From the NCBI GenBank assembly GCA_035461765.1, contig DATHUY010000006.1, forward strand, positions 1-64,000: a DNA stretch of 64,000 bases, given 5' to 3'. Positions 1 through 8,470 of the stretch are shown here, piece after piece; position 1 is the stretch's first letter, and the number at the start of each line of letters is the position of its first letter. Source of the stretch: Longimicrobiales bacterium. Its GTDB lineage: Bacteria > Gemmatimonadota > Gemmatimonadetes > Longimicrobiales > RSA9. A model generated the notes under the pieces. The model did no database searches, had not been told where the DNA came from, and worked only from the letters and a program-made list of their open reading frames with translations. The position numbers were made by a program, and so were the translations under genes.

Positions 1-98
1 AGTGCGTTCAGCTCGCGCGCGTAACGCGCGGCGACCAGAACGCCGAGGTACTTGCTGCCCGAATTGTTCGCCAACTCGTTCGGAGTGTAAACTCGCAT
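1..98 (-). CDS. rpoZ: RNA polymerase omega subunit, partial (N-terminal 32 codons)
   Basis: The minus strand from 98 encodes a protein starting MRVYTPNELANNSGSKYLGV and continuing with VLVAARYARELN up to the window edge. The residues resemble the N-terminus of the omega subunit, which helps assemble and stabilise RNA polymerase. The ATG at 98..96 overlaps the gmk stop by one base (TGATG), so translation is probably coupled. The order yicC-gmk-rpoZ is a common bacterial arrangement and supports the call. Only the first third of the protein is inside the window. Confidence 0.8.
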   Translation of the reverse strand, partial: MRVYTPNELANNSGSKYLGVLVAARYARELNA

Positions 99-745
99 CA
101 GTGACTCCCCTGGATGATACCGTCGATGTCCGCTCTCAGCCCGTCCAGCATTTCGTCGAGGTGCGGCTGTCTCACCACCCGTTCGCGCTCGGCGGCCACG
201 ATCGCTTCAATGGTCCGAAGCGCTTCCTCGAAATCGTCGTTCACGACGACGTAATCGAAGGCTTTCACTGCGTCCAGCTCCGCACGCGCCGTGCGCATGC
301 GCGTCGCCAGCTCCTCGGCATTCTCGCTGCCGCGCGTGTCCAGGCGCCGCTTCATCTCGGATACGCTCGGCGGCAGCACGAAGATCAGCACCGCGTCACC
401 GATCACCCGCCGCACGAGCTGCGCACCCTGCACATCAATGTCGAGCACGACAGTACTGCCCTCTGCAAGCGCTGCCTCGACGCCGCTCTTCAGCGTACCA
501 TAGCGCCGACCATGCACGTGCGCCCATTCCAGCAGCTCACCACGCCCGGCCAGCTCGTCGAATTCGGCATCGGACACGAACCGGTAGTCGATACCGTCCT
601 GCTCACCCGGACGGGGAGCGCGCGTCGTCGCCGAAAGCGAGAAGACGAGATCCGCACGCCTTTCGACCAGCGCACGTGCCAGCGATGTCTTCCCGGCACC
701 ACTGGGCGCCGCGATCACGAGCGGGAACGGCCGGTACTCCGACAT
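98..745 (-). CDS. gmk: Guanylate kinase
   Basis: Guanylate kinase converts GMP and ATP to GDP and ADP in the cytoplasm. The P-loop APSGAGKTS lies at residues 13-21 and is followed by typical GMP-binding segments (residues SATTRAPRPGE and the YRFVSDAEF stretch). The length of 215 aa matches the family. I chose the ATG at 745, which overlaps the yicC stop in a TGATG. An in-frame GTG one codon upstream (748) is a possible alternative that would give a GTGA overlap. The gene lies between yicC and rpoZ in one minus-strand operon. Confidence 0.95.
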   Translation of the reverse strand: MSEYRPFPLVIAAPSGAGKTSLARALVERRADLVFSLSATTRAPRPGEQDGIDYRFVSDAEFDELAGRGELLEWAHVHGRRYGTLKSGVEAALAEGSTVVLDIDVQGAQLVRRVIGDAVLIFVLPPSVSEMKRRLDTRGSENAEELATRMRTARAELDAVKAFDYVVVNDDFEEALRTIEAIVAAERERVVRQPHLDEMLDGLRADIDGIIQGSH

Positions 746-1635
746 CACTCGACGTTCTCGATCTGCTCGCGCAGGCGCTCGATCTCATCCTTGATCGCGA
801 TCACCTGGTGCTCGATCGCCGCGTCGTTCGCCTTGGAACCGATCGTGTTCGTCTCGCGATTCATCTCCTGCGTCAGGAAGCTCAGCCGCTTCCCGACCGG
901 CTCCGCGCCCTCATCGGCAAGCGTCTCGCGGAACAGCTCGATATGCGATCGCAGCCGGACCAGCTCCTCGCTCACGTCCCACCGCTCGGCGATATAGGCG
1001 ATCTCGCGAGCAATCCGATCCTCGTCGAGCGGCACGCCTTCGAGCAGCTCGGCGACGACGCGTCGCATGCGGTCGCGTTCGGCCACCATGCGTTTCGGTG
1101 CGAGCGCCTCGATATGGTCCATCGTGGCAGCAATCGCACTCAGCCGCTCCTCGAGGTCCACCCGCAGACGCAGCCCCTCGTCCTCGCGCATCGCGATCAC
1201 CGCACGCGCGGCCGACTCAGTCACCGCCTGCACACTGGCACTGTCCGGCACCCGTTCCTCGACCTCGGTCTCATCGACGACCAGGTCCGTGAACCGGCTC
1301 AACAACGACAGGTCCACCTCACCGGGAAGCCCCAGCTCCTGCTTCAGCGATCGCAACAGCCGCAGGTACTGCCGCGCACGCGCCTCATTGACGCGCAGCG
1401 CGATCTCGTCGCCGGTCCCATCCGCCGGCTCCAGCCGAAGCGAGAAATTGACGTGCCCGCGCGGCAGCAGCGCGCGCAGCCAGTCACGGATCTGCGGCTC
1501 GAAGCGATCGACCGCGCGCCCCACCCGGAGGTTGAGGCTGAAGTAGCGGTGGTTCACGGTGCGGGCCTCGGCGCGCAGGCGTCCCGCCGGCGTTTCCAGC
1601 TCGGCCTCGCCGAACCCTGTCATGCTCCGGATCAT
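745..1635 (-). CDS. yicC: YicC/YloC family endoribonuclease
   Basis: The protein starts MIRSMTGFGEAE, the characteristic N-terminus of the YicC-like family, and ends with the DUF1732-type C-terminal region (residues around EMNRETNTIGSKAND). The family is known for endoribonuclease activity and roles in stationary-phase RNA turnover. The product is 296 aa, the usual length. An upstream in-frame ATG at 1671 would add 12 residues before the conserved start and would overlap the promoter, so the ATG at 1635, preceded by GCGGAG, is preferred. It is the first gene of the yicC-gmk-rpoZ operon. Confidence 0.93.
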   Translation of the reverse strand: MIRSMTGFGEAELETPAGRLRAEARTVNHRYFSLNLRVGRAVDRFEPQIRDWLRALLPRGHVNFSLRLEPADGTGDEIALRVNEARARQYLRLLRSLKQELGLPGEVDLSLLSRFTDLVVDETEVEERVPDSASVQAVTESAARAVIAMREDEGLRLRVDLEERLSAIAATMDHIEALAPKRMVAERDRMRRVVAELLEGVPLDEDRIAREIAYIAERWDVSEELVRLRSHIELFRETLADEGAEPVGKRLSFLTQEMNRETNTIGSKANDAAIEHQVIAIKDEIERLREQIENVE

Positions 1636-1655
1636 GGACGCTCCGCAGCCGGATA

Positions 1656-1684
1656 AAGGTAGAGGAACCATGCACCGGGGTCAA
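1656..1684 (-). promoter_or_regulatory. Probable promoter of the yicC-gmk-rpoZ operon
   Basis: On the minus strand TTGACC (1684..1679) and TACCTT (1661..1656) are separated by exactly 17 bases. The predicted start site lies about 14 bases before the yicC ATG, leaving room only for the GCGGAG ribosome site. The same -35/-10 pair recurs at 22746 and, with TAGCTT, at 59786. Confidence 0.6.
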
Positions 1685-1741
1685 CGCGGCACACACCGGC
1701 CATGGCGCGGGGCACGGCACAGACAGACGGCGACCCGGGAC

Positions 1742-3736
1742 TCAATTCCAGAGATTCCATTTGACGCCGTAGAAGATTCTCGGTCCACGCTGAATCCGCC
1801 CCGGCAAATCCTCGATGTTGCCGAGCATGTCCTCCCAGCGGATGAACGCTCTGACGTCGATCACGCGGATCTGCAGATAGCCGTCGGCCGTGGTGTAGGC
1901 CGGAAGCCGAGAGTAGGCGCCGACGCCATCCAGAGCGGCAGGATCGAATGCGAGAACGGAGCCGCGCATGTGTGCTTCGGCGCGTGCGAAGATTTCCAGG
2001 TTGCCGCTCGGCAGAGGCAGCGTATGCAGCTCGAGCGCCGTGCGCCACGAGCGCGAAGGCAGATAGGTCCAGCCGTCCGCGTCCTGCCAGTCGGTGATCC
2101 AGCTGGAAAGAGTGAGGAACTCAGGCCAGAGCACGACCCGGCCATGCGCCTCCAGTCCCTGCGCGCTGCCCAGTGGCTGCGGCGCCGCCACGCGGTCGAA
2201 ATCGAGCCAGAACGGCCATGCCCAGTCCTGTTCCAGGTTGACGAACGCCACACTGCCGGATGCCCGACCGAGATCGAGCGCGACACCCGCACGCCAGCCG
2301 GTGCGATAGGACAGGACGAAAGCTTCACCCACCGCTTCGTCGAAGGCAGGGGCGCCGCGGGTCCCCCGGGTCATTTCGCCGAACGCAGACGCACCTGCGC
2401 GTGTGTCGGATCCGAAGAGGCCGCCGACCTCGGCACGGACTCCGCCGTGCGAGGTCGAGCCGCCGCCATCCCAGGCCGAGAGTCCGAGATCGGCCGAGAG
2501 GCGAAGCGGGCCGGTGTCCGTCTCGAGCTCCACCTGCGCCTCGCCGACGGGCAGGTTGTCCAGCGATCGATACCGAAGCGACGCGCCGAGCGCAGCCCAT
2601 GGAAGCTGGAGACCCGCCCTCAAACCGGCCTGCACGGACGCGCGCTCCGTCTCCAGATCCGACGATTCCGCGTCAGGCCCCGGTATTGTTTCATCGAGCG
2701 TAGACCGGCCGGCGTAGATCTCAGCGACGAAGCCGGGCACGAGCTCGTTGCGGGCACGCACGATAATGTCCTGGCGCACGCGGTTCACCACCCATGGCGA
2801 GCTCGATTCCCGGTCCAGCGTCCCGCGCATCCACTCGACCTGGACGCCGCGCGTGCCATTCGTCCACGCCCATTTCGCCCAGCCGCTGAAGAGACCGGCG
2901 GGCTCGGTGCGTCCGGTGCCGTCGGTATCCAGCCGTTCAATGCCGAGCGCGAGCGGACCAATGATCACGTCGGGCGCCAGGAAGAGGCCGCGGAAGAGGT
3001 TCGCGGCCGGCACACCGATGCCGGCCTCCACCCGCGTGTACGGCTGGCCCGCTTCAGGAAACTCGGTAGTAAGCAGAATCCGCAGGACGCCGAGGCGGCG
3101 CTGAACCCGCACCTCGCGCAGGTGGCCGAGGGCGAGCTGCGACAGATCGAAGGTCGAGCCGGCCAGCGGGTCGAAGGGGTAGCCGTCGATCTCGATCTCC
3201 GTGCGCGTGGCGGTGCCGCCAAAGGCCGATGCAGCCTCGGGCTGAACGAACATGCCTGCGCGGAACGTGGTGACGCCGGGCACGCGTTCGAGCAGCTCGA
3301 CCAGGCTGACGTCGGCCTCGCGCAGCAGCATCTCACGATCCCAGACCCATTCCGTGCCGCCCGCTGAGACGAACGGGCGGGCCGGCATGGACGGGAAGCG
3401 CAGCGCGGGCGGAATGATGGTGTCCGGCTCCTGATCGGCCGCAGCAATCGTGTCGGCGGACACTGTATCGCGCGGCACGGCCAGTGTATCGCGTTGCGGT
3501 CGTCGCGGCGGCGGATCCTGCGCCTCAGCGTGCGAGGGGGCGCCTGCAGCGGCAGAAAGAATCACTCCGACGATGAAGGCGGTGAGGGCGGAGCGCACCC
3601 ATGCCGTGCGCGGATCGGCGTCCGCCCCGGGCTTCCCCCGGGCGGACGCGAGCCGTGGCCGCCGTCCGTCTGCGCGGACGCGCAGCATCACGGAGGCACG
3701 GGGCCGGCGGGAGCCCGCGCCAGCCGCTGCGATCAT
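1742..3736 (-). CDS. TonB-plug-domain outer-membrane beta-barrel protein
   Basis: A hydrophobic export segment (SALTAFIVGVILSAAAGAPS, about residues 49-68) ends near AEAQ. A Pro/Thr-rich linker follows, then a plug-like region (LVELLERVPGVTTFRAG) and about 450 residues of alternating polar/hydrophobic strands ending KWNLWN, consistent with an outer-membrane barrel. At 664 aa it is shorter than full TonB receptors, and no TonB box is obvious. The ATG at 3736 overlaps the pepA stop (ATGA). However, the 45 or so residues before the signal sequence are unusually long, and a GTG at 3598..3596 immediately before RSALTAF is an alternative start. The substrate is unknown. Confidence 0.7.
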   Translation of the reverse strand: MIAAAGAGSRRPRASVMLRVRADGRRPRLASARGKPGADADPRTAWVRSALTAFIVGVILSAAAGAPSHAEAQDPPPRRPQRDTLAVPRDTVSADTIAAADQEPDTIIPPALRFPSMPARPFVSAGGTEWVWDREMLLREADVSLVELLERVPGVTTFRAGMFVQPEAASAFGGTATRTEIEIDGYPFDPLAGSTFDLSQLALGHLREVRVQRRLGVLRILLTTEFPEAGQPYTRVEAGIGVPAANLFRGLFLAPDVIIGPLALGIERLDTDGTGRTEPAGLFSGWAKWAWTNGTRGVQVEWMRGTLDRESSSPWVVNRVRQDIIVRARNELVPGFVAEIYAGRSTLDETIPGPDAESSDLETERASVQAGLRAGLQLPWAALGASLRYRSLDNLPVGEAQVELETDTGPLRLSADLGLSAWDGGGSTSHGGVRAEVGGLFGSDTRAGASAFGEMTRGTRGAPAFDEAVGEAFVLSYRTGWRAGVALDLGRASGSVAFVNLEQDWAWPFWLDFDRVAAPQPLGSAQGLEAHGRVVLWPEFLTLSSWITDWQDADGWTYLPSRSWRTALELHTLPLPSGNLEIFARAEAHMRGSVLAFDPAALDGVGAYSRLPAYTTADGYLQIRVIDVRAFIRWEDMLGNIEDLPGRIQRGPRIFYGVKWNLWN

Positions 3737-5265
3737 GCGCCGGCGCGCGAACGTACCCAGTCGATGAGCAGCCGGGTCGGCACTCCGGCCGCCCCCTTCC
3801 GCAGATACGGCGCGGCCTCGTCACGGTATGCGGTGCCGGCAATGTCGAGGTGCGCCCACGGCGTGTCGTCGGAAACGAATTCCTTGAGGAACCAGCCGGC
3901 AGTGATGGAGCCGGCGGCACGACCGCCGGAGTTCTTGATATCGGCGATCGTGCTGTCGATCTGCTCGCGATACTCGTCCCAGAGCGGCATCGGCCAGCAG
4001 CGCTCGCCCGTTCGCTGGCCCGCAGCACGCACCTGATCGATGAGCTGACCGTTGTTGCCCATGAGGCCCATCGCGTGGTGGCCCAGCGCGACGACGCACG
4101 CGCCGGTCAGCGTGGCGCAATCCACGATCGCGGCCGGGTCATAGCGCCGCGCATAGGCGAGCGCGTCGGCCAGCGCCAGACGGCCCTCCGCGTCGGTGTT
4201 CACGACCTCGATCGTCTTGCCCAGCAGCGAGCGGATCACGTCGCCAGGCTTGTACGCGGAGCCTGACGGCATGTTCTCGGTGAGCGGGGTCAGCGCCACC
4301 ACGTTGACCTTGAGCTCGAGCTCGGCAATGGCATGGATGGCGCCGATGACAGCCGCGGCGCCGGACATGTCGTACTTCATCTCCTCCATGCGGTCCGCCG
4401 GCTTGATCGAGATGCCGCCGGTATCGAATGTCACGCCCTTGCCCACGAGCACGAGCGGCTTCGCGTCCTTCTCGCCGCCGCGATACTCGAGCGCGACGAA
4501 ACGCGGCTCCTCCAGCGTGCCCTGCGCCACGGCGAGGAGGGCATGCATGCCCTCCTTCCGCATCTGGTCACGGTCCAGCACGGTGATCTTCAGCTTGAGT
4601 CGGTCGGCGATCTCCTTCGCGCGGTCCGCGACGAAGCTCGGCGTCGCCATGTTGCTGGGACGCTGCTGCAGATCGCGTGCGACATTGGCGCCGCGCGCGG
4701 TGATGGTGCCGTGCCGTACCGCACGTTCCAGCTCATCGCGCTCGCGATCGTCGTGGGCCATGATCGTGACCCGGTCGAGCGTGGCGCGCGGCGCACTGTC
4801 TTCGCTCTGTGTCTTCAGGTCACGGTAGTCCCACGACGCGAGAACCGCTGCCTCGACCGCCGCGAGGCCGGCATAGTAGTCGCCCATGTGCTCGCTCAGA
4901 TGATGCACGTGGCCGACGGATATGCTCATCTCGCGGATAGCCATCTTCTCCGCGACGCGCACGGCGGCACCGACCGCGCGGCGCAGCCGCTCGACCGTGT
5001 GGTCTTCGCGCTTGCCCGCACCGACGAGCAGGACGCGGCGGATGCCGCACGCCGGATCCGGCGGATAGACGGCGAGCGTGTCGCCGCTGCGACCGGCAAA
5101 GTCGCCGCTCGCGAGAATGCGGCTCAGGGCACCATCGTAGAGGCCGTCTACCTTGGCAACGAAGCCGGCAGCGCTCGTATCCCGCTCGAACACGTGCAGG
5201 ACGAGCAGCTCGGTCTTCAGATCGGCGGCGGAAACGCGTGCAGTGGAGATGGTCGGCTCGGCCAT
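3733..5265 (-). CDS. pepA: Leucyl aminopeptidase (M17 family)
   Basis: This is a cytosolic metallo-aminopeptidase that releases N-terminal residues from peptides. The C-terminal catalytic domain shows the metal-binding blocks VGKGVTFDTGGISIKP and the family signature NTDAEGRLALADAL. The N-terminal macrodomain-like region precedes them, and the 510-aa length is normal. It follows citrate synthase by 15 bases and overlaps the downstream outer-membrane protein gene by 4 bases (ATGA), so the three genes probably form one operon. Confidence 0.96.
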   Translation of the reverse strand: MAEPTISTARVSAADLKTELLVLHVFERDTSAAGFVAKVDGLYDGALSRILASGDFAGRSGDTLAVYPPDPACGIRRVLLVGAGKREDHTVERLRRAVGAAVRVAEKMAIREMSISVGHVHHLSEHMGDYYAGLAAVEAAVLASWDYRDLKTQSEDSAPRATLDRVTIMAHDDRERDELERAVRHGTITARGANVARDLQQRPSNMATPSFVADRAKEIADRLKLKITVLDRDQMRKEGMHALLAVAQGTLEEPRFVALEYRGGEKDAKPLVLVGKGVTFDTGGISIKPADRMEEMKYDMSGAAAVIGAIHAIAELELKVNVVALTPLTENMPSGSAYKPGDVIRSLLGKTIEVVNTDAEGRLALADALAYARRYDPAAIVDCATLTGACVVALGHHAMGLMGNNGQLIDQVRAAGQRTGERCWPMPLWDEYREQIDSTIADIKNSGGRAAGSITAGWFLKEFVSDDTPWAHLDIAGTAYRDEAAPYLRKGAAGVPTRLLIDWVRSRAGA

Positions 5266-5280
5266 GGTCGCGATTGCTCC

Positions 5281-6420
5281 TCAGGCGCGCTGTGCGATGG
5301 GTGCGGTGGTCCGCCCCTGCGGACCGACATACTCCGCCTTGGGTCGGATCAGCCGGTTGTCGTTCAGCTGTTCCTTCACGTGCGCGGTCCAGCCCGCCAT
5401 GCGCGCGCACGCAAACAGGTTCGTAAACAGGTCCATCGGGATACCGAGTGTGTAGTAGACGGATGCACTGAAGAAATCCACGTTCGGATAGATCTTCTTG
5501 CCCTTCCGCTGCATCTCCTCGTGCATCGTGGCCTGTATGTTCTCCGAGATCTGCAGCCAGCGCGTGTCACCACCCCGCTCCAGCAGCTGCTCCGCCAGCT
5601 TCTTCAGGATTGGCGCCCGCGGATCCAGCGTGCGGTATACGCGGTGTCCGAATCCCATGATCTTCTCGCCGCGGCCGAGCGCATCGCGCACCCATTGTGC
5701 CGCGTTGCCCGGCTGGTCGATCGCGAGCAGCATCTGCATGACGCGCTCGTTCGCGCCGCCGTGCAGCGGCCCCTTCAGCGTGCCTATCGCCGCGGTCACG
5801 GCGGAGTGCATATCGGCGAGCGTGCTCGCGGTGACGCGGGCGGAGAACGTCGACGCGTTCATGCCGTGTTCCGCGTGCAGAATCAGCGACGCGTCGATGA
5901 TGCGCTCGGCGAGGTCGTCGGGCACCGCGCCGTGCATCATGTACAGGAGATTGGCCGCGAGCGAGAGATCCTCGCGCGGTGCGATCGGGTCGCTGCCACG
6001 TCGGATTCGCTCGATGGCAGCCGTCAGTGTTATCGTCTGCGCGGTCAGCCGGACCGCCTTGCGATCGGCCGCTTCCGGTGACATGTCCTCCGCGTCAGGA
6101 TCGGCCGCGGAAAGGGCGGACACGGCCGTCCGCAGAGTCGCCATCGGGTGTCCGTCCGCCGCTACCTTCCGAACGACGTCGAGCACACGTTCATCGACGG
6201 CCATGGACGAGGCGAAGCGCCTGCGCAATGCAGTGAGCTGCGTGCCGCTCGGCAGCTCGCCATACCAGAGCAGATGGCAGACCTCTTCGAAGGACGTGTT
6301 CCCGGCAAGATCCTCGATGCGATACCCACCGTAGATGAGCTGACCGGCTTCACCGGCAACCTGGCTGATCGTCGTCTGCCCGATGACGACGCCTTCCAGT
6401 CCCTTGTTCGTATTCGACAT
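5281..6420 (-). CDS. Citrate synthase (short, type II-like form)
   Basis: It condenses oxaloacetate with acetyl-CoA, or related acyl-CoAs in the methylcitrate branch. Catalytic and substrate-binding blocks are visible: HGGANE, MGFGHRVYRTLDPRA and the C-terminal NLFACARMAGW. The start MSNTNKGLEGVV at 6420 matches the usual N-terminus of about 375-residue bacterial citrate synthases, while the upstream in-frame extension is non-conserved leader. Length is 379 aa. The sequence alone does not separate citrate from 2-methylcitrate synthase. No prpB or prpD is adjacent, so citrate synthase is favoured. The gene has its own promoter and a structured 120-base leader. Confidence 0.93.
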   Translation of the reverse strand: MSNTNKGLEGVVIGQTTISQVAGEAGQLIYGGYRIEDLAGNTSFEEVCHLLWYGELPSGTQLTALRRRFASSMAVDERVLDVVRKVAADGHPMATLRTAVSALSAADPDAEDMSPEAADRKAVRLTAQTITLTAAIERIRRGSDPIAPREDLSLAANLLYMMHGAVPDDLAERIIDASLILHAEHGMNASTFSARVTASTLADMHSAVTAAIGTLKGPLHGGANERVMQMLLAIDQPGNAAQWVRDALGRGEKIMGFGHRVYRTLDPRAPILKKLAEQLLERGGDTRWLQISENIQATMHEEMQRKGKKIYPNVDFFSASVYYTLGIPMDLFTNLFACARMAGWTAHVKEQLNDNRLIRPKAEYVGPQGRTTAPIAQRA

Positions 6421-6465
6421 ACCAGACGGTCTCTGAGTGCTATGCTGTGCGGGGGTCGGCCACGC

Positions 6466-6489
6466 AAAAAAGGGCCGCCCCTCCGCCCT
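6466..6489 (-). terminator. Terminator-like hairpin in the citrate synthase leader
   Basis: On the minus strand AGGGC (6489..6485) pairs with GCCCT (6475..6471) and is followed directly by a run of six T (6471..6466). It lies between the predicted promoter (6546-6574) and the start codon at 6420. It can therefore only act as a conditional (attenuator-type) stop for this operon or be a chance structure. The stem is short (5 bp) and no regulatory partner sequence is evident. Confidence 0.4.
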
Positions 6490-6545
6490 GAAGGTGAGGA
6501 CGCCAGCCCCTCTCGGTTGCGGGCGATAACGCGACCAGGGTGGCG

Positions 6546-6574
6546 AGTATAGCGACGGCTCAGAGGTGGGGCAA
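6546..6574 (-). promoter_or_regulatory. Probable citrate synthase promoter
   Basis: TTGCCC (6574..6569) and TATACT (6551..6546) lie 17 bases apart on the minus strand. The predicted transcript has an untranslated leader of about 120 bases, unusually long for this window. Confidence 0.5.
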
Positions 6575-6714
6575 GCGGCGATGAAGGGCCCCCTCCCGAT
6601 CGGACAGAGGCCGGGGCGGGGTCCTGATCTTGCACCGCCACCGCGCCTTGCCGACACCATACGATGCGACGTACGCTGAGCACGATCGGGCGAATGTAAC
6701 CAGAGGCGGAATCG

Positions 6715-7362
6715 ATGCGGAAAATGCGGGTGCTGCTGCTGACCGGACTGCTGACTGCCGCAGCGTGCGGCGGTGATGACGGCGAGAACGGGGACGCAGA
6801 GCGGGACACGGCACAGATATCAGCGGACAGTGCGGCCGCGGCAGCGCTGCTCACTCCGATCCGGAGCATGAGTCTGACGGAGGTAGAGTTCGGCGACCTG
6901 GCGGCGCAGCGCGCGGCGATGCCGGCAGTGCGGCAGTATGCCCAGACGGTCGCGGCGGATCATCGTGCATTGATAGGTGCGCTGGACTCGGTGGCGGCGC
7001 TGCATCGTGCCACACTGGTCGAGACGCGCGAGACGCAGGAGCTGGCCAACACCGCACGCATGGCGCATTCCGGGCTCGACGGTCTGGCCGGCCCGGAGTT
7101 CGACCTGCCGTTCGTGCGCGCACAGGTGGAGTCGCACCGTCTGCTGGTCGACCAGCTGGATCAGCAGCTGATCCCGTCAGCCACGCAGCCCGACCTGAGG
7201 TCCCTGCTCACGGACATTCGCGCGATGGCCGATGCGCATCTCACGCGTGCGCGGCAGCTGCTCGCTCAGCAGCTCGGCGAAACCGATGTGCCGCAGCCGC
7301 CGCCCGCCGAGCCGCGTCGTGACCAGCCGACCGGTCAGCCGCTCCCGCCGCCCGACCGATAG
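6715..7362 (+). CDS. DUF4142-like lipoprotein
   Basis: The 215-aa product starts with a short basic region and a hydrophobic stretch ending in a lipobox-like TAAAC (Cys about residue 19), so it is probably a lipoprotein. The mature part is helical and carries the pattern typical of DUF4142 proteins (VEFGDLAAQRAAMPAVRQYA followed by DHRALIGAL). DUF4142 is a ferritin-like helical bundle with no assigned reaction. The C-terminus is Pro-rich (PQPPPAEPRR...). GAGGCGG upstream supports the start at 6715; an ATG at 6724 would leave the signal intact. It is divergent from citrate synthase. Confidence 0.75.
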   Translation: MRKMRVLLLTGLLTAAACGGDDGENGDAERDTAQISADSAAAAALLTPIRSMSLTEVEFGDLAAQRAAMPAVRQYAQTVAADHRALIGALDSVAALHRATLVETRETQELANTARMAHSGLDGLAGPEFDLPFVRAQVESHRLLVDQLDQQLIPSATQPDLRSLLTDIRAMADAHLTRARQLLAQQLGETDVPQPPPAEPRRDQPTGQPLPPPDR

Positions 7363-7378
7363 CTGCACGCGGTGAGAA

Positions 7379-8398
7379 TCAGCTTCCGGTGAGGGTCGTC
7401 TCGAGTGCGTTCAGCAGGTCGACGGCGTGAGCGGCCAGGTCGAGAGCGCCGGCGTTGTCGCCGCTACGGAGGCGCATATCCGCGCGGCGCAGCATGTCGC
7501 TGGCCGATTCATACATCCGCTCGAGTCGTGAGACATCCCTGAGCGCGGCGGCCGCAGCGAGCTTCTGCTCCTGCTCGTCGACGCGCCGCCGACTCCAGTC
7601 GATCACATCCGCCACAGCATCCGGCCCGAGCACCGCGAGCACCACCCCGATCTGAGCACTCCGCGCGGCCTCGGCCGCGGCCTGCGCGTGCGCGCGATCG
7701 TCGGACCGTGCTGCATCGTGCGCAGCAGCGCGGAGTGCGTTCACTTCGGCCAGCGCATCCGGTGCCGAGCGCAGGGCCAGCCGCCTCGCAGCGTCGTCGA
7801 ACAGATCCTGCAGCGATGGGAGGCGCGCCGCGCCGGCAATTGCAGCACGCATGCGATCGGTGCGCGCAGCGGCTCGAGTCGCCGCGTCGAGCGCCTCGAG
7901 GTCGCTCGACGCCGTCCGCGCGAGATCAAGCAGGTCCGGCAGGTCCTTCAGGATCGCAGCCGCCTCCGGCACGGCAATGCCGGATTGCGCGAGTGCTTCA
8001 CTGCGCGCGCCGAGGATCGCGGCTTCCTCGCTCACGCCGCGAATTGTCCGGCGCACCACATCGCGGTCGTGGACGAGGAGTACGATGCGAAGCTGCTCCT
8101 CGCGCAGTGCGCGTCGCAGGGCCGGTCGCTCATCCACGGCCGCTCCGTCGAGCCGGTGCTGGATGAGCGCGACGCTGCGGACCAGCTCGCGGGCGGCAGC
8201 GATCCCCTGCTCGCTGTGGACTCTGCCGATCGCTGAATAGAGAAGGCCGGACAATGTCAGGGATGACTGCCGGGGACCGTCGGCAAGCGAGAGTGCCGCC
8301 AGGTCGGTCTCGTCCAGAGGCTCGACCGGAGTCCGCTCACACGCGGCGGTCGAGAACGTGAACAGAAGCAGAAGAGTTGCGGGTCCGCGTATGCGCAT
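7379..8398 (-). CDS. Helical lipoprotein of unknown function
   Basis: The start at 8398 (MRIRGPATLLLLFTFSTAAC) gives a short signal peptide ending in the lipobox STAAC. The in-frame ATG 12 codons upstream would bury it. The mature protein, about 320 residues, is Ala/Arg/Asp/Leu-rich and almost entirely predicted helix, with heptad-like spacing in several stretches. I recognise no domain. It is convergent with the DUF4142-like gene (16-base gap), and its own upstream neighbour on the same strand is the transglutaminase-like gene. Confidence 0.65.
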   Translation of the reverse strand: MRIRGPATLLLLFTFSTAACERTPVEPLDETDLAALSLADGPRQSSLTLSGLLYSAIGRVHSEQGIAAARELVRSVALIQHRLDGAAVDERPALRRALREEQLRIVLLVHDRDVVRRTIRGVSEEAAILGARSEALAQSGIAVPEAAAILKDLPDLLDLARTASSDLEALDAATRAAARTDRMRAAIAGAARLPSLQDLFDDAARRLALRSAPDALAEVNALRAAAHDAARSDDRAHAQAAAEAARSAQIGVVLAVLGPDAVADVIDWSRRRVDEQEQKLAAAAALRDVSRLERMYESASDMLRRADMRLRSGDNAGALDLAAHAVDLLNALETTLTGS

Positions 8399-8470
8399 TG
8401 CTGCTCCAGAGGTGCCCGGTACGGCCGTCCTCAATCAACGCCCGGGCGACTGCGATCCGGACACGCGCTG

